Part shown: positions 44,923 through 55,126 of the stretch, in pieces
Layout of the letters: each line of letters starts with the position of its first letter
Position numbering within the stretch: position 1 is the first letter of the stretch
Assembly: GCA_000333235.1 (NCBI GenBank)
Contig: CAPN01000023.1
Span: 1 to 64,000 of the forward strand
Direction of reading: 5' to 3'
DNA: 64,000 bases
Source: Pseudoalteromonas luteoviolacea B = ATCC 29581
GTDB taxonomy: Bacteria > Pseudomonadota > Gammaproteobacteria > Enterobacterales > Alteromonadaceae
Position numbers and translations under genes: made by a program
The notes under the pieces: generated by a model
Told to the model about the DNA's origin: nothing
The model's database searches: none
The model's input: only the letters and a program-made list of their open reading frames with translations

Positions 44923-47298
44923 ATGAGCGACTTTGAATCTCTCTTTGGTGGTGAGGATGTTGTCGTAACGAGCTCGGTCTCTGCTCCTTGGAAAATTTTA
45001 ATTGTAGATGACGAGCCGGATATTCACGCACTAACTAAACTTGCTTTATCTAATTTTAAGTTCAAAGACAAACCCCTCATGTTTTTGGATGCCCACTCTG
45101 GCCTCGATGCTCGAAGTGTCCTTCAAGAACATGACGATATTGCTGTTATTTTACTCGACGTTGTAATGGAAAGTGACACAGCAGGGTTGGATGTAGCTAA
45201 ATTTTGTCGAGAAGAACTTGGCAATCAAATGTCTCGCATCATCTTACGCACGGGTCAGCCTGGTAGCGCCCCTGAAAAAAAAGTCATGCAAAAATATGAC
45301 ATTAATGACTATAAAAATAAGACTGAACTCACTTCAGATCGACTGTTTGCAACCGTATTAGGTGCGCTAAGAAGTTATAAAGAATTACATCAACATACCT
45401 GCTTACATGTCGGGTTATCAAAAGTCGTAAAATGTAATTCTGCTTTGCTGCGCACCTCGACATCCCATGAATGCCTGCAAGCTTTACACGCCGAACTACC
45501 TAACACACTCCCTCTAATCGAACTAAATCATCATCGTGCCGACGTAAACTTTGCAATCATTGAACAGAAAGAGCATTCACTGAATTTGTTAAGCAAAAAT
45601 GGTGATTGGGATTGGCTAAGTGCTTACAAACGACTAGTAACCGATCTCATCATTCAAGAGCCCATGACAAACATCGTCAAAGAAGAACTCGCCTCTGTTT
45701 TTTTGCACTGCAATCACAGTGGTGCGTGCCTTTACTTGCTATTGCAGTATCCAGAAATCATTTGCGAGGAAGAGTCAATACTGTTAACCACGTTTAGCCA
45801 GAACTTAGTTGTTTCTTGCAATAACATTTGGCTCAATGAGGCGCTGAGTTCAATCAATGATGATTTAGAAAACAAAGTTGAAGAGCGCACTAAAGCGTTG
45901 ACTATAGCAAATCAAAAAGCGGAACAAGCAAGTGTTGCAAAAAGCCAGTTCCTTGCCAACATGAGCCATGAAATACGCACACCGATGAACGCGATATTAG
46001 GCTTTGCTCAAGTGCTAATGCGTTCACCAACAATACCTAAAGAACACCTCGCGACATTATCGAAAATTGGTAAGGCAGGTGAGCATCTCCTCGACATTAT
46101 TAATGATGTATTGGAGATTTCAAAAATAGAAGCCGGGGCCATGACGCTTAAGCCCGTAAACTTTGATTTAATTTGTTTGTTAAATGAAATTGGTGCAATG
46201 CTAAGTTACAAGTGCGAGCAAAAAGGCTTAACGTTTGTATTTGATAACCAGGTTGGCGAAAACAAACCCGTTTATGCCGATCAAAGTAAACTTAGACAAA
46301 TTTTCATTAACTTATTAGGGAATGCCGTAAAGTTCACTGATGATGGCGAAGTAAAATTATCTGTTTACCAAACCGATAAGGGACTGCGCTTTGATGTAAT
46401 TGACACAGGGCCAGGTATCGCCCCTTCAGAACAAGAAAAGTTGTTTACCAACTTCAAACAGGGTAAAGCAGGTCAAGACAAAGGCGGGACGGGACTTGGG
46501 CTAGCCATAGCGGCAAAACAAATTGCAATGATGGGTGGCAACCTTGCTATCGAGTCCAAACTAGGGCATGGCTCAAGGTTTTATTTTAGTCTCACCTTAA
46601 CGCCCGCCACAGATCCAGTCGTTCCTACCAATCACGTCTGTTTTGATGCTGTTAAATTGAAACAAGGGAAGTCATTTCGAGCCTTAATTGTCGACGACAA
46701 TCTTGAGAACCGAGAAGTACTAAGCTCTGTTTTAAAGGACTGCAATATTGCTTTTGATGAGGCTGAGAATGGGCAAGCAGCGTTAGTTAGAATGAAGAGC
46801 CAGTATTATGACATTGCCTTTATTGACTTACTCATGCCTGTAATGCGAGGTGATGAACTCATTGTAGCGCTCCGCAAAGATCCCAATTTTACTGCAACCA
46901 AATGCGTTGCTATTTCAGCGTTTAGCCTAAGCCATGAAATCCAATATTACCTCAGTATTGGGTTTAATCGCTTTATTCCAAAACCTTACCGATTCACTGA
47001 AATTTATGAATGTTTAACACACTATTTTCCAACTCATTTTGATGTCTACATTCACGAACTCGATGAAAAAGTAGCCTTGCCTGATACCGATGTAATCATT
47101 AATTTAAGTATGACAGACGTTAACGCACTGCGACAAGCTGCTGAAATGAACCGGCTCTCCAAAGCCAAAGAGATCATTCAAGCTGCCATCGCTAATGATC
47201 CAGAAACACGTGAATGTGGAGAATACCTTACTTCATTTATTGAAAATTATGACATGGAGGGTCTTATAAAGGCCTTAAATGGAGTACGTAATGTGTAA
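44923..47298 (+). CDS. Cytosolic hybrid histidine kinase: REC-DUF3369-HisKA-HATPase-REC
   Basis: The 791-residue protein has no membrane segment. The N-terminal receiver (ILIVDDEPD, phospho-acceptor Asp79 in LLDVV) is followed by a DUF3369 domain (about 165-310). A coiled coil leads to the H-box FLANMSHEIRTPMN with His349 and an ATPase domain with DTGPGIAPSE and GGTGLGLAIA. A second receiver has Asp635 in FIDLLMP. A helical tail of about 90 residues follows. DUF3369 proteins are commonly found in receiver-led signalling proteins. It overlaps the next kinase gene by eight bases, so the two are coupled and probably act in one phosphorelay. Confidence 0.9.
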   Translation: MSDFESLFGGEDVVVTSSVSAPWKILIVDDEPDIHALTKLALSNFKFKDKPLMFLDAHSGLDARSVLQEHDDIAVILLDVVMESDTAGLDVAKFCREELGNQMSRIILRTGQPGSAPEKKVMQKYDINDYKNKTELTSDRLFATVLGALRSYKELHQHTCLHVGLSKVVKCNSALLRTSTSHECLQALHAELPNTLPLIELNHHRADVNFAIIEQKEHSLNLLSKNGDWDWLSAYKRLVTDLIIQEPMTNIVKEELASVFLHCNHSGACLYLLLQYPEIICEEESILLTTFSQNLVVSCNNIWLNEALSSINDDLENKVEERTKALTIANQKAEQASVAKSQFLANMSHEIRTPMNAILGFAQVLMRSPTIPKEHLATLSKIGKAGEHLLDIINDVLEISKIEAGAMTLKPVNFDLICLLNEIGAMLSYKCEQKGLTFVFDNQVGENKPVYADQSKLRQIFINLLGNAVKFTDDGEVKLSVYQTDKGLRFDVIDTGPGIAPSEQEKLFTNFKQGKAGQDKGGTGLGLAIAAKQIAMMGGNLAIESKLGHGSRFYFSLTLTPATDPVVPTNHVCFDAVKLKQGKSFRALIVDDNLENREVLSSVLKDCNIAFDEAENGQAALVRMKSQYYDIAFIDLLMPVMRGDELIVALRKDPNFTATKCVAISAFSLSHEIQYYLSIGFNRFIPKPYRFTEIYECLTHYFPTHFDVYIHELDEKVALPDTDVIINLSMTDVNALRQAAEMNRLSKAKEIIQAAIANDPETRECGEYLTSFIENYDMEGLIKALNGVRNV

Positions 47299-48526
47299 CA
47301 ATTCAATCAAACTCTCTGGCAGTAAAGTGTTGGTCGTCGATGACAAAAAAGAAAATTTAGAGTTAGTAACCCAGATTCTGGAAGAAGAAGCTTTCGAGAT
47401 TGCTTTTGCTCTTAACGGAGAAAAGGCCATCCAAGTTGCAACCTTGTTTCAACCTGAATTGATTCTATTAGACGTTATGATGCCAGGCATAGATGGATTT
47501 GAAACCTGTCGACGCTTAAAGTCGCTCTCAGACGTAAAAGACATTCCCGTGATCTTTGTTACGGCACGGACACAAATAGACGACCTAGTCGAAGCCTTTA
47601 GGTGTGGCGCTGTCGACTACGTCACAAAGCCAATTCAGCGAGAAGAGCTACTTGCTCGCGTAACTACGCACCTACAACTTCGTAAGCTTTTTGTATTGCG
47701 AGATAATTTAATTGAGCAATTACGGGATTACAATGTCGAACTGACTGAAGTCAATGAGTTAACAACTTCTCAACTAGAGGAATCTGAACGATTAAGTCAC
47801 TTAGCTGAAATTGTAGGCGAAATGAGTCACGAGCTAGGTACCCCCCTTGGTATTACACAAACTGCATTATCAGGTCTGTTAGACAAATTAACTGCGCTTG
47901 AAGGCGCTTTTGCTAGTCAAAGTTTGAGTAAAGAACATCTGACTGAATTTATTGCGTTTAGTAAAGAAAGCTTAAATTTAAGTAGCTCTAGCATGACCTA
48001 TGCAAATAAATTAGTGTCGAGTTTCAAAGACATTGTTGTTGGAGAGTTCAATGAAACCATTACTGATATTAATTGCGCCACTTTTCTCGAAGACCTAGTG
48101 CTCATTTTAAGATCTAAACTTAAACGCAGCCCACATCAGTTAGTCATTAATTGTCCACCACATATTGTCATTGAAACTATGACGGGCGCCCTATCACAAG
48201 TCATTATTAATCTCGTCAACAATAGTTTAGCTCACGCCTTCGATTCAGATACTCAGGGACGAATTGAAATTTCGGTAGAGAAAGAGGTCCACTCCGTTCG
48301 ATTTCAAGTTAAAGATAATGGCAAGGGCATGCCAAGCGACGTAGCCAAAAAAGTTTTTGAAAAATACTTTACGACAAAATCCGGCCATGGCGGAAGTGGT
48401 CTCGGCTTGTTTATCGTCAAACAGCTTATTGAAGAAAAGCTTAACGGCACGATGGAGATGGAATCAAATTATAATAATGGGACTCGCTTTTTATTCGAGC
48501 TTCCATTGGTTTTGCGCAAAGCGTAA
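47291..48526 (+). CDS. Response regulator-histidine kinase fusion (REC-HisKA-HATPase)
   Basis: I choose ATG 47291 because GGAG lies six bases before it; an in-frame ATG four codons earlier (47279) has no ribosome site. The receiver (VLVVDDKKEN) carries Asp61 in LLDVMMPGIDG and the conserved TARTQIDD and DYVTKPIQ. The kinase H-box is EIVGEMSHELGTPLG with His180, and the ATPase domain shows NLVNNSLAHAF, DNGKGMP and GGSGLGLFIV. The absence of a membrane part and the overlap with the preceding hybrid kinase suggest it is phosphorylated by that protein. Confidence 0.88.
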   Translation: MCNNSIKLSGSKVLVVDDKKENLELVTQILEEEAFEIAFALNGEKAIQVATLFQPELILLDVMMPGIDGFETCRRLKSLSDVKDIPVIFVTARTQIDDLVEAFRCGAVDYVTKPIQREELLARVTTHLQLRKLFVLRDNLIEQLRDYNVELTEVNELTTSQLEESERLSHLAEIVGEMSHELGTPLGITQTALSGLLDKLTALEGAFASQSLSKEHLTEFIAFSKESLNLSSSSMTYANKLVSSFKDIVVGEFNETITDINCATFLEDLVLILRSKLKRSPHQLVINCPPHIVIETMTGALSQVIINLVNNSLAHAFDSDTQGRIEISVEKEVHSVRFQVKDNGKGMPSDVAKKVFEKYFTTKSGHGGSGLGLFIVKQLIEEKLNGTMEMESNYNNGTRFLFELPLVLRKA

Positions 48527-48533
48527 AAGGGCT

Positions 48534-48977
48534 TTACACTTTGGCCAACAGTTTATCTAGTTCATCTGCAAAAGCTTTTCTATCTTTTTGACTAAATGCC
48601 GCAGGTCCTTTCGTTTGAATTCCACTACTGCGCAACGTATCAAAAAAATCACGCATATTAAGGCGTTCTCGGATCGTGTTTTCGGTGTATTGTTCACCAC
48701 GAAAATTGATTACCCGCACTTTTTTTGCGATAAGTTCGGCGGCTAAAGGGATATCTGATGTAATAGTGAGGTCTTGCTCTTGTGCTTTCGCCACAATTTC
48801 ATTATCTGCAACATCAAATCCTGCAGCTACCCGTAACGTTTTAATAAACATTGAAGGGGGAACTTTAATGTTTTGGTTTGCAACAAACGTAGCCACTATT
48901 TTCTTTCGCTCTGCAGCTCGGCAAATGATTTCTTTTACAACTGCCGGGCACGCATCGGCATCGACCCATATATTCAT
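48534..48977 (-). CDS. yaiI: UPF0178 (YaiI/YqxD) family protein
   Basis: The 147-residue protein starts [16 protein letters not shown], the family signature with closely spaced aspartates. It also has [23 protein letters not shown] and [18 protein letters not shown]. The fold resembles PIN-like nucleases, but no activity is established. It runs convergently to the kinase operon, eight bases after its stop. GAGGAA precedes the ATG. Confidence 0.92.
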   Translation of the reverse strand: MNIWVDADACPAVVKEIICRAAERKKIVATFVANQNIKVPPSMFIKTLRVAAGFDVADNEIVAKAQEQDLTITSDIPLAAELIAKKVRVINFRGEQYTENTIRERLNMRDFFDTLRSSGIQTKGPAAFSQKDRKAFADELDKLLAKV

Positions 48978-49254
48978 TCAATTCCTCAAAAAACATCAAG
49001 ATGGCATACAAATATTAAGCTTTAGTCCCGATAATGAGACTGGCGAAAATTGCAACTGCGCTTATAGTTAATCAGAAGGTTAAACGCAGAATAATCAATA
49101 GTAAGTCGTTTTATCTCACAACTTGGCTTTAAGACCACTGAATAAAATAGACGATACCACATTTCACAAATATTTGTTGCACCGATACACGTTATTCGGG
49201 CGATAGTAAAAGTGGATTAAACGCTGCATTACGCAGACTTAGGACTCACGGTTA

Positions 49255-52200
49255 ATGAAACAACCTCTATCTCGCTGTATAGCTCAACTTTGTGTTTTTT
49301 TGCTTGGCATCATCATCACGATTGCGTTGTCTCGATTAGTTTTTAATACCGTTAAAGACTCTGAAGAACGACAATTTTATCAAACTGTGACACAAGTAAG
49401 TGAGGCGATCTATCGAGAAGCAGCCATAAACGTCGAGACGCTCTACGCATTAAAACTACTCTTTTCCGGACGCACTCCAACCTTTGAAGAATTTACTTAT
49501 GAGTCTCTAAAAATCCTAAAAAGGCATAGTAACATTCAAGCTTTTGAATGGGCTCCAAAGGTAGAAATGGTCCATCGAGAAGAGATCGAGAAACAATTAG
49601 AGGCCATGTCTCGCAATGCAATGATAAGCGAGCACGCGAGCTCTGGCGAATTAGTCTCAGCGGCAGTTAGACCTTTTTATTTTCCGACAGTTTATATTTC
49701 TCCACTTGAAGAAAACATCAATGCACTTGGGTTTGACTTTGCTTCTGAGCAAATAAGAAAAACTGCGTTAGATAGTGCACTTAAATCTGACCAATTAAGG
49801 ATCACCCCCCCTATTCATCTCATTCAATCAAGTAAGCGAGACATCGGCTTTTTAGCCATCGTCCCAAAATTCAAAGATGACTTGTTAAAAACGGATCAAA
49901 TTAGAGGTGTGCTACTTGGCGTGTTTAACATTCAGGATATCATTACCACTGCGCTGCACTCGTTTGAATTGAATGAAATGGTATATGAGTTAATTGATAT
50001 AACCGACATATCAAATCCACAATTACTATTTCATTTTGGTGAAATGCCTTTTGCGCAGAACGCTGAACAATTTCACGCTAATTATACCTTTAATGAGCTA
50101 GGCGGCAGACGTTGGCAATTGAGAGCAACTCCGGCACCAACACAAGAATTAAGCCTAGCAATGAAATACGCGATTTTAACGGGTTTAGTCAGTGCACTAA
50201 TCACCTTACTTGCAACCATTTTTGTCCATCATCAAACAACTCGCCAGTGGATCATCGAAGCCAAAGTCTCAGAGCAAACAAAAGAACTAAAAAAAGCATT
50301 GAATGAAGTTGAAAATCAGAAGTTTGCACTCGATCAACATTCTATTGTGGCTATTACAGATCTCAGAGGCACTATCACTTATGTGAATCAACAATTTTGT
50401 GATATCAGCGAGTATTCACAAGAAGAACTCATCGGGCAAAACCACCGTATTTTAAATTCAGGCACGCACAGTGACTCGTTTTGGCTGAACATGTATAAAC
50501 GCGTCAAAAAAGGAGAGGTATGGCGCAGTGAAGTGTGCAACAAAGCAAAGTCTGGCAGAACCTATTGGGTTGATACCACAATATTCGCACTGAAAGATGA
50601 GCATCAACAACCCTATGCTTACATCGCAATTCGAACCGATATTTCAGAGTTTAAAAGTGCCGAATCGATTTTGATGGACTATTCCCGCCAACTTGAACTT
50701 GTCATGAGCTCTACAGCAGTCGGCACATGGGACTGGTATATCAAATCAGGCGTCGTGCAACTTAATGAACGTTGGGCAAATATCTGTGGGTATTCACTCA
50801 AAGAACTCTATCCAATTAGTGTCGAGACCTGGCAAAGTCTAATTCACCCCGATGATTTACCCGAGTGCACGGAACAGCTTCAAGCGCATTGGAATGGTGA
50901 AATGACCATGTACCAATGTAAATTTCGCATGAAACACAAAAGTGCCGATTGGGTCTGGGTTTTAGCCTGCGGTAAGGTCATTGAATGGAATGAACAAGGC
51001 GAGCCTATTCGAATGCTGGGTACCCATTTAGATATTAATGACGCCGAGCAAAAAACAGGCACATTGCAACAAACACTATCGTTGGTCGAAGCAACACTCG
51101 AAGCAACCAATAGCGGTATTTTAGTCACCGATGCAAAAGGCAAATTACTTCGAGCCAATAAGCAGTTTTTCAAAATGTGGCACGTAGAAGATACCAACCT
51201 TTCCTCGCGCGACGACAAAGAACTGATGAAAGGACTGACTGCGCAACTCGTCGATACCGATGACGCTCGCCTTAGAGTCAAAACACTCTACAAAACGCCC
51301 GAAATTGAAGCCAAAGAGATTCTTCATTTTAAAGATGGTCGGGTATTTGAGCGCGTGTCTTTGCCTATGTCCATTGATGGTGAAGTCGTTGGCCGGGTGT
51401 GGAGCTTTACCGATGTAACCGAAGCGCACCACAAGCAAGAAGAACTGCAAAAGTCGCAAGAGATCGCTGAGAAAGCAAGTAAGGCTAAAAGTGAGTTTTT
51501 AGCCAACATGAGTCATGAGATCCGTACACCAATGAATGGTGTACTTGGAATGCTTAATCTACTTCGCGACACCAAATTAAACGATGAACAAAGCCATAAA
51601 TTGAGACTCGCGACAACCAGTGCCGAAAATCTGTTGACAATTCTCAATGATATTTTAGATTTCTCGAAAGTCGATGCAGGTAAACTAGAACTCGAATTTA
51701 TCGACTTCAACCCAGCTCGCTTGCTTGGTGAGCTCGCTGAAACCATGGCACTAAAAACCAGTGAAAAACAGCTTGAGTTAATCCTCGACTTACGCGACCT
51801 ACCGCTTCAGTTTGTCAAAGGCGATCCCAGTCGATTAAGACAAATTCTAAATAACCTAATCGGTAACGCCATTAAGTTCACTCAACAAGGTGAGGTCATT
51901 GTTCGAGCCTGTATGAAGCAAGAAGACAAAGGATGGCGCTTTACTTGCTCTGTTAGCGACACAGGTATTGGTATAAGTAAAAGTGCGCAAAATCGACTTT
52001 TTTCTGCATTTACTCAAGCCGACGCCTCAACAACCCGACATTTTGGCGGAACTGGCTTAGGGCTCGCGATTTGTAAGCAACTTTGTCAACTTATGAATGG
52101 CGACATATCATTAGAAAGTAAAGAAAATGAAGGCTCAACGTTTCATTTCAATTTATTCTTTGATTCAAGCGAGCATCAACCAATTACCATCCCGCGTGTC

Positions 52201-53058
52201 GACTTGAAGTCACTGCACGTGCTCGTTGTCGATGACAATCAAACTAATCGAGAAGTCATTTGTGGACAATTAACAAATTGGGGGATTGAAAGTGTTGCTG
52301 TTGATTCTGGCCGCCAAGCGCTAGAAACATTAAATGAGTATCAAAACAAACGCTCCTTTAACTTGGCGATCCTTGACATGCAAATGCCAAGCATGGATGG
52401 GGAACAATTAGGGCGAGCGATACGTGAACAAGCTCGTTTTGATTCATTGAAACTGGTAATGATGACCTCGATAGGTCAACTCGGTGAAAGTCATCGATTT
52501 GCTGACATTGGTTTTAATGCATACTTTCCAAAACCGGTTACCGCAGAAGATTTGTTTAACGCATTAAGCTTGCTGAGTGAAGAAAACAAAGCTCGCGCAG
52601 ATCTTCCCATGATCACCAAACATTTAATTAGTGAAGTAGAACCACCACCTCATCACCAATCCAGTTTAAACTCGAATGCACGCATTTTGCTGGTTGAAGA
52701 CAATATGGTTAACCAAATTGTCGCATCCAAAATGCTTGGGCAAATGAGCCTAACGTGCGATGTGGCTAACAATGGCGCGCTTGCGCTAGAAGCTCTAAAG
52801 CAAAGTACACCTTCCTATGATTTAGTACTTATGGACTGTCAAATGCCTGAAATGGATGGGTTTGAAGCAACCACGGCGATCCGTGCAGGAATCGCTGGTG
52901 AGCAAAACAAAGCGGTAACAATTATTGCGATGACCGCAAACGCCATGCACAGTGATAAACTGAGATGCTTAGAGGTCGGAATGAATGATTATGTTTCTAA
53001 ACCAATCAACCTGCAAACTCTCAGAAACACACTCGAAAAATGGATAAGTATTGATTGA
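49255..53058 (+). CDS. CHASE-PAS-PAS-PAS hybrid histidine kinase with two receivers
   Basis: The 1267-residue protein has TM1 at about 10-30, a periplasmic CHASE domain (about 75-270, with IQAFEWAPKV and NINALGFDFASE) and TM2 at about 303-323. PAS domains follow near 345-460 (TITYVNQQFCDISEYSQEEL), 465-590 and 605-715. The H-box is FLANMSHEIRTPMNGVLGM with His754, and the ATPase domain has DTGIGIS and GGTGLGLAIC. Two receivers at about 985-1105 and 1140-1262 carry Asp1041 (LDMQMP) and Asp1194 (MDCQMP). No Hpt domain is present, so a separate phosphotransfer protein is expected. The ligand is unknown. Confidence 0.92.
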   Translation: MKQPLSRCIAQLCVFLLGIIITIALSRLVFNTVKDSEERQFYQTVTQVSEAIYREAAINVETLYALKLLFSGRTPTFEEFTYESLKILKRHSNIQAFEWAPKVEMVHREEIEKQLEAMSRNAMISEHASSGELVSAAVRPFYFPTVYISPLEENINALGFDFASEQIRKTALDSALKSDQLRITPPIHLIQSSKRDIGFLAIVPKFKDDLLKTDQIRGVLLGVFNIQDIITTALHSFELNEMVYELIDITDISNPQLLFHFGEMPFAQNAEQFHANYTFNELGGRRWQLRATPAPTQELSLAMKYAILTGLVSALITLLATIFVHHQTTRQWIIEAKVSEQTKELKKALNEVENQKFALDQHSIVAITDLRGTITYVNQQFCDISEYSQEELIGQNHRILNSGTHSDSFWLNMYKRVKKGEVWRSEVCNKAKSGRTYWVDTTIFALKDEHQQPYAYIAIRTDISEFKSAESILMDYSRQLELVMSSTAVGTWDWYIKSGVVQLNERWANICGYSLKELYPISVETWQSLIHPDDLPECTEQLQAHWNGEMTMYQCKFRMKHKSADWVWVLACGKVIEWNEQGEPIRMLGTHLDINDAEQKTGTLQQTLSLVEATLEATNSGILVTDAKGKLLRANKQFFKMWHVEDTNLSSRDDKELMKGLTAQLVDTDDARLRVKTLYKTPEIEAKEILHFKDGRVFERVSLPMSIDGEVVGRVWSFTDVTEAHHKQEELQKSQEIAEKASKAKSEFLANMSHEIRTPMNGVLGMLNLLRDTKLNDEQSHKLRLATTSAENLLTILNDILDFSKVDAGKLELEFIDFNPARLLGELAETMALKTSEKQLELILDLRDLPLQFVKGDPSRLRQILNNLIGNAIKFTQQGEVIVRACMKQEDKGWRFTCSVSDTGIGISKSAQNRLFSAFTQADASTTRHFGGTGLGLAICKQLCQLMNGDISLESKENEGSTFHFNLFFDSSEHQPITIPRVDLKSLHVLVVDDNQTNREVICGQLTNWGIESVAVDSGRQALETLNEYQNKRSFNLAILDMQMPSMDGEQLGRAIREQARFDSLKLVMMTSIGQLGESHRFADIGFNAYFPKPVTAEDLFNALSLLSEENKARADLPMITKHLISEVEPPPHHQSSLNSNARILLVEDNMVNQIVASKMLGQMSLTCDVANNGALALEALKQSTPSYDLVLMDCQMPEMDGFEATTAIRAGIAGEQNKAVTIIAMTANAMHSDKLRCLEVGMNDYVSKPINLQTLRNTLEKWISID

Positions 53059-53062
53059 GCCT

Positions 53063-53806
53063 TTAGTCGCTGATTGTCTGCGCTAACGTATCACACGTGT
53101 GTCGGTCAATGTAGCCTTTGATAAGTTGATTCATTTTTTCTGTTAACCATGAAGGTCCTGAATCAGACATTTCATTGTGTAGCGCATTGGGTATGGTAAT
53201 GACACACGCTGAGAATTTTTTTAATTCATCGTGCTCATACAATACCGTTGGATCCGCTGGAAAATCACTGGCTCGAATTGTAAAAACTTTTATGCCGCGA
53301 TTTCTTGGCAATGGTACTCGCCGACTGTCCAAAGTGACAACAGCTTCAACGTATTGAGGCCAAATGTTACTATACCACGCAGAAATATCTCCGCCATTCG
53401 AATGGCCAAATAACCATAGGTTATCAAAGTCGTATTGCTCAAATTGATTTTTTAACTCAGCGCGAACAAATTTCAAGGATTCCGCACCACGATGCCAATT
53501 TTCAGCCCGAGTCGCTATATATGGTTTGTGCAATGCAATAAACGGATCAATCGGTAATTCATGACCAATCGAAACACTTAAAAATCCTCGTTCTTTAAGC
53601 GCATTGACGATAAATTGATAGTGAGTGTGTGCCAATCCATAACCGGCACCAATTAACGCGACTTTGCATGGAGCAGCAGAGCTGCATTGCTCTGCCAAAT
53701 TAGGTTCTGTGATTTGAATGGGAATAACTCGCCCTCGTTCAATATCATGAAGTTCAGTAACGGGAGCAGACATAACGCCAAGCGCCATGAGCGTGGTAAT
53801 TAACAC
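53063..53806 (-). CDS. Exported alpha/beta hydrolase
   Basis: The 247-residue protein has a short hydrophobic N-terminus that may be a signal (LITTLMALGVMSA) and an alpha/beta-hydrolase core. The nucleophile elbow is LWLFGHSNGGDISAWY, and a histidine near the end (NALHNEMSDSGPSW) can complete the triad. It resembles serine aminopeptidase or dienelactone-hydrolase-like esterases; the substrate is unknown. The start is GTG 53806 with AAGG nine bases upstream; the internal ATG six codons later would shorten the signal. It is convergent with the CHASE kinase. Confidence 0.72.
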   Translation of the reverse strand: MLITTLMALGVMSAPVTELHDIERGRVIPIQITEPNLAEQCSSAAPCKVALIGAGYGLAHTHYQFIVNALKERGFLSVSIGHELPIDPFIALHKPYIATRAENWHRGAESLKFVRAELKNQFEQYDFDNLWLFGHSNGGDISAWYSNIWPQYVEAVVTLDSRRVPLPRNRGIKVFTIRASDFPADPTVLYEHDELKKFSACVITIPNALHNEMSDSGPSWLTEKMNQLIKGYIDRHTCDTLAQTISD

Positions 53807-53871
53807 TATAAGACCTTAAGAGGTAGCCAAGAGAACGTTAACAGTATGTTGTGATTATTATATCGGAGATT

Positions 53872-53895
53872 TATATCCAATCAACTTGAAGATGC
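53872..53895 (-). repeat. Dispersed 24-nt repeat, copy 1
   Basis: On the minus strand this reads GCATCTTCAAGTTGATTGGA plus TATA. It matches copies at 59299-59322 and 63493-63516. All three are intergenic. Two copies agree at 21 of 24 positions and the third is more diverged. Confidence 0.65.
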
Positions 53896-53984
53896 CTATT
53901 TCAGAGAATCACCGTGCTTTCAAGACGCAGTACACCAAAGCAAGCACATAGTGGAAACACGGTGGTGCTTCCACTGAACAGATT

Positions 53985-54938
53985 TTACTTGGGTAAATGT
54001 TGTCGCCAATATTCACTGCATAAAAGTGCAGTTGCCACGCTCACGTTTAAACTTTCTACTTTACCCGTTCCTTGCACTATGACGTTTTTATCGGATATCG
54101 TGGCGAGAACGGGGTCAATCCCATTGCTTTCTTCACCTAGAATAAACGCACTGCGTGCAGGTAATTTCGTTTGGTACAAATCATGGCTATGATGAGAAGA
54201 CGTGGCCATGACATAAAATTTTTCAGCCTTTAGCAACTTGACCGCTTGTTCCATACTCTTTGCTTTAAGAATAGGCACATACATGGCTCCTCCTTCGGAG
54301 GTACGCATGGCTGAACCACTTCTTAGCGCACTTGGATTACAAGTTACAATACCAATAACACCGTAGTGCGCCGCAACACGCATGATCGCACCTAAATTAT
54401 GTGGATTAGCGACTCTATCAAGCATTAATACTGCGCCTTTTGCTTTTGCAGGCAGAGTCGTTAACCAACTAGCAAGCTCTAGTTGCTCTGGTGCTTTGAC
54501 GAGTAAACAGACACCTTCATGGTGCTTCGATTCAGTTACTTTTTCTAATTCAAGATCGCTCACTACATGATAGGCTTTTTTATTAGTAACAAACCATTTT
54601 ACTAACGCTTTAAATTTACCTTTTGCTGCCGCTTCACTTAAGTAAGCACGTACTAACTTAGATGGGTGAAGCGAAAAAAACGCCAAACAGCTGTTTACGC
54701 CATAAATTTTTAATTCGTCGTCTTGCACAGACTTTTTGCTTGTAGGCTGTTGAGGGCTCACTGATGACTTCTGCCCAGAGCTTGGTTTTGCAGAAGTTAA
54801 AGGCGTCTGAACTGGGCGAGCTTCTGGACTTTTTGCTTGAGCCTGCCACGATTGGGTTTTCGCAGGATCTAATTTCAAACGATTGGTTGGTTTTTGTGTA
54901 GCTGTGGGCTGACTGCGCACAGTTGCGATCTTGGTCAT
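53985..54938 (-). CDS. yfiF: SpoU/TrmH-family RNA methyltransferase (YfiF-like)
   Basis: The 317-residue protein has a basic, low-complexity N-terminus (about 75 residues), an RNA-binding substrate domain (IYGVNSCLAFFSLHP…HHEGVCLLVKAP) and a SPOUT methyltransferase domain. The three family motifs are visible: LDRVANPHNLGAIMR, FILGEESNGIDP and VESLNVSVATALLCSEYWRQ. The domain order matches E. coli YfiF, whose exact target RNA is not settled. It is apparently monocistronic. Confidence 0.88.
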   Translation of the reverse strand: MTKIATVRSQPTATQKPTNRLKLDPAKTQSWQAQAKSPEARPVQTPLTSAKPSSGQKSSVSPQQPTSKKSVQDDELKIYGVNSCLAFFSLHPSKLVRAYLSEAAAKGKFKALVKWFVTNKKAYHVVSDLELEKVTESKHHEGVCLLVKAPEQLELASWLTTLPAKAKGAVLMLDRVANPHNLGAIMRVAAHYGVIGIVTCNPSALRSGSAMRTSEGGAMYVPILKAKSMEQAVKLLKAEKFYVMATSSHHSHDLYQTKLPARSAFILGEESNGIDPVLATISDKNVIVQGTGKVESLNVSVATALLCSEYWRQHLPK

Positions 54939-55126
54939 GTTATATCTCGAGGTCGATTTGAGGGCGAGTGTATATTAGCTTGATTGGTTAATCACTAGGC
55001 AATTGAAATATTTTTTTATTACGGTAAACACCCTACTTTTAAAAAAAATAGACTTTAAACGAACCTTTTTTGCGACTGGGTCGTCTTGTAGATAGGAACG
55101 ACAATGAATGATTAGGATTGATCCGT

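Noticed and set aside
53908-53972. Inverted repeat CACCGTG…CACGGTG as the yfiF terminator
   Set aside because: The stem is short with a bulge and a loop of about 45 bases, and no T-run follows. Evidence is too weak to annotate.
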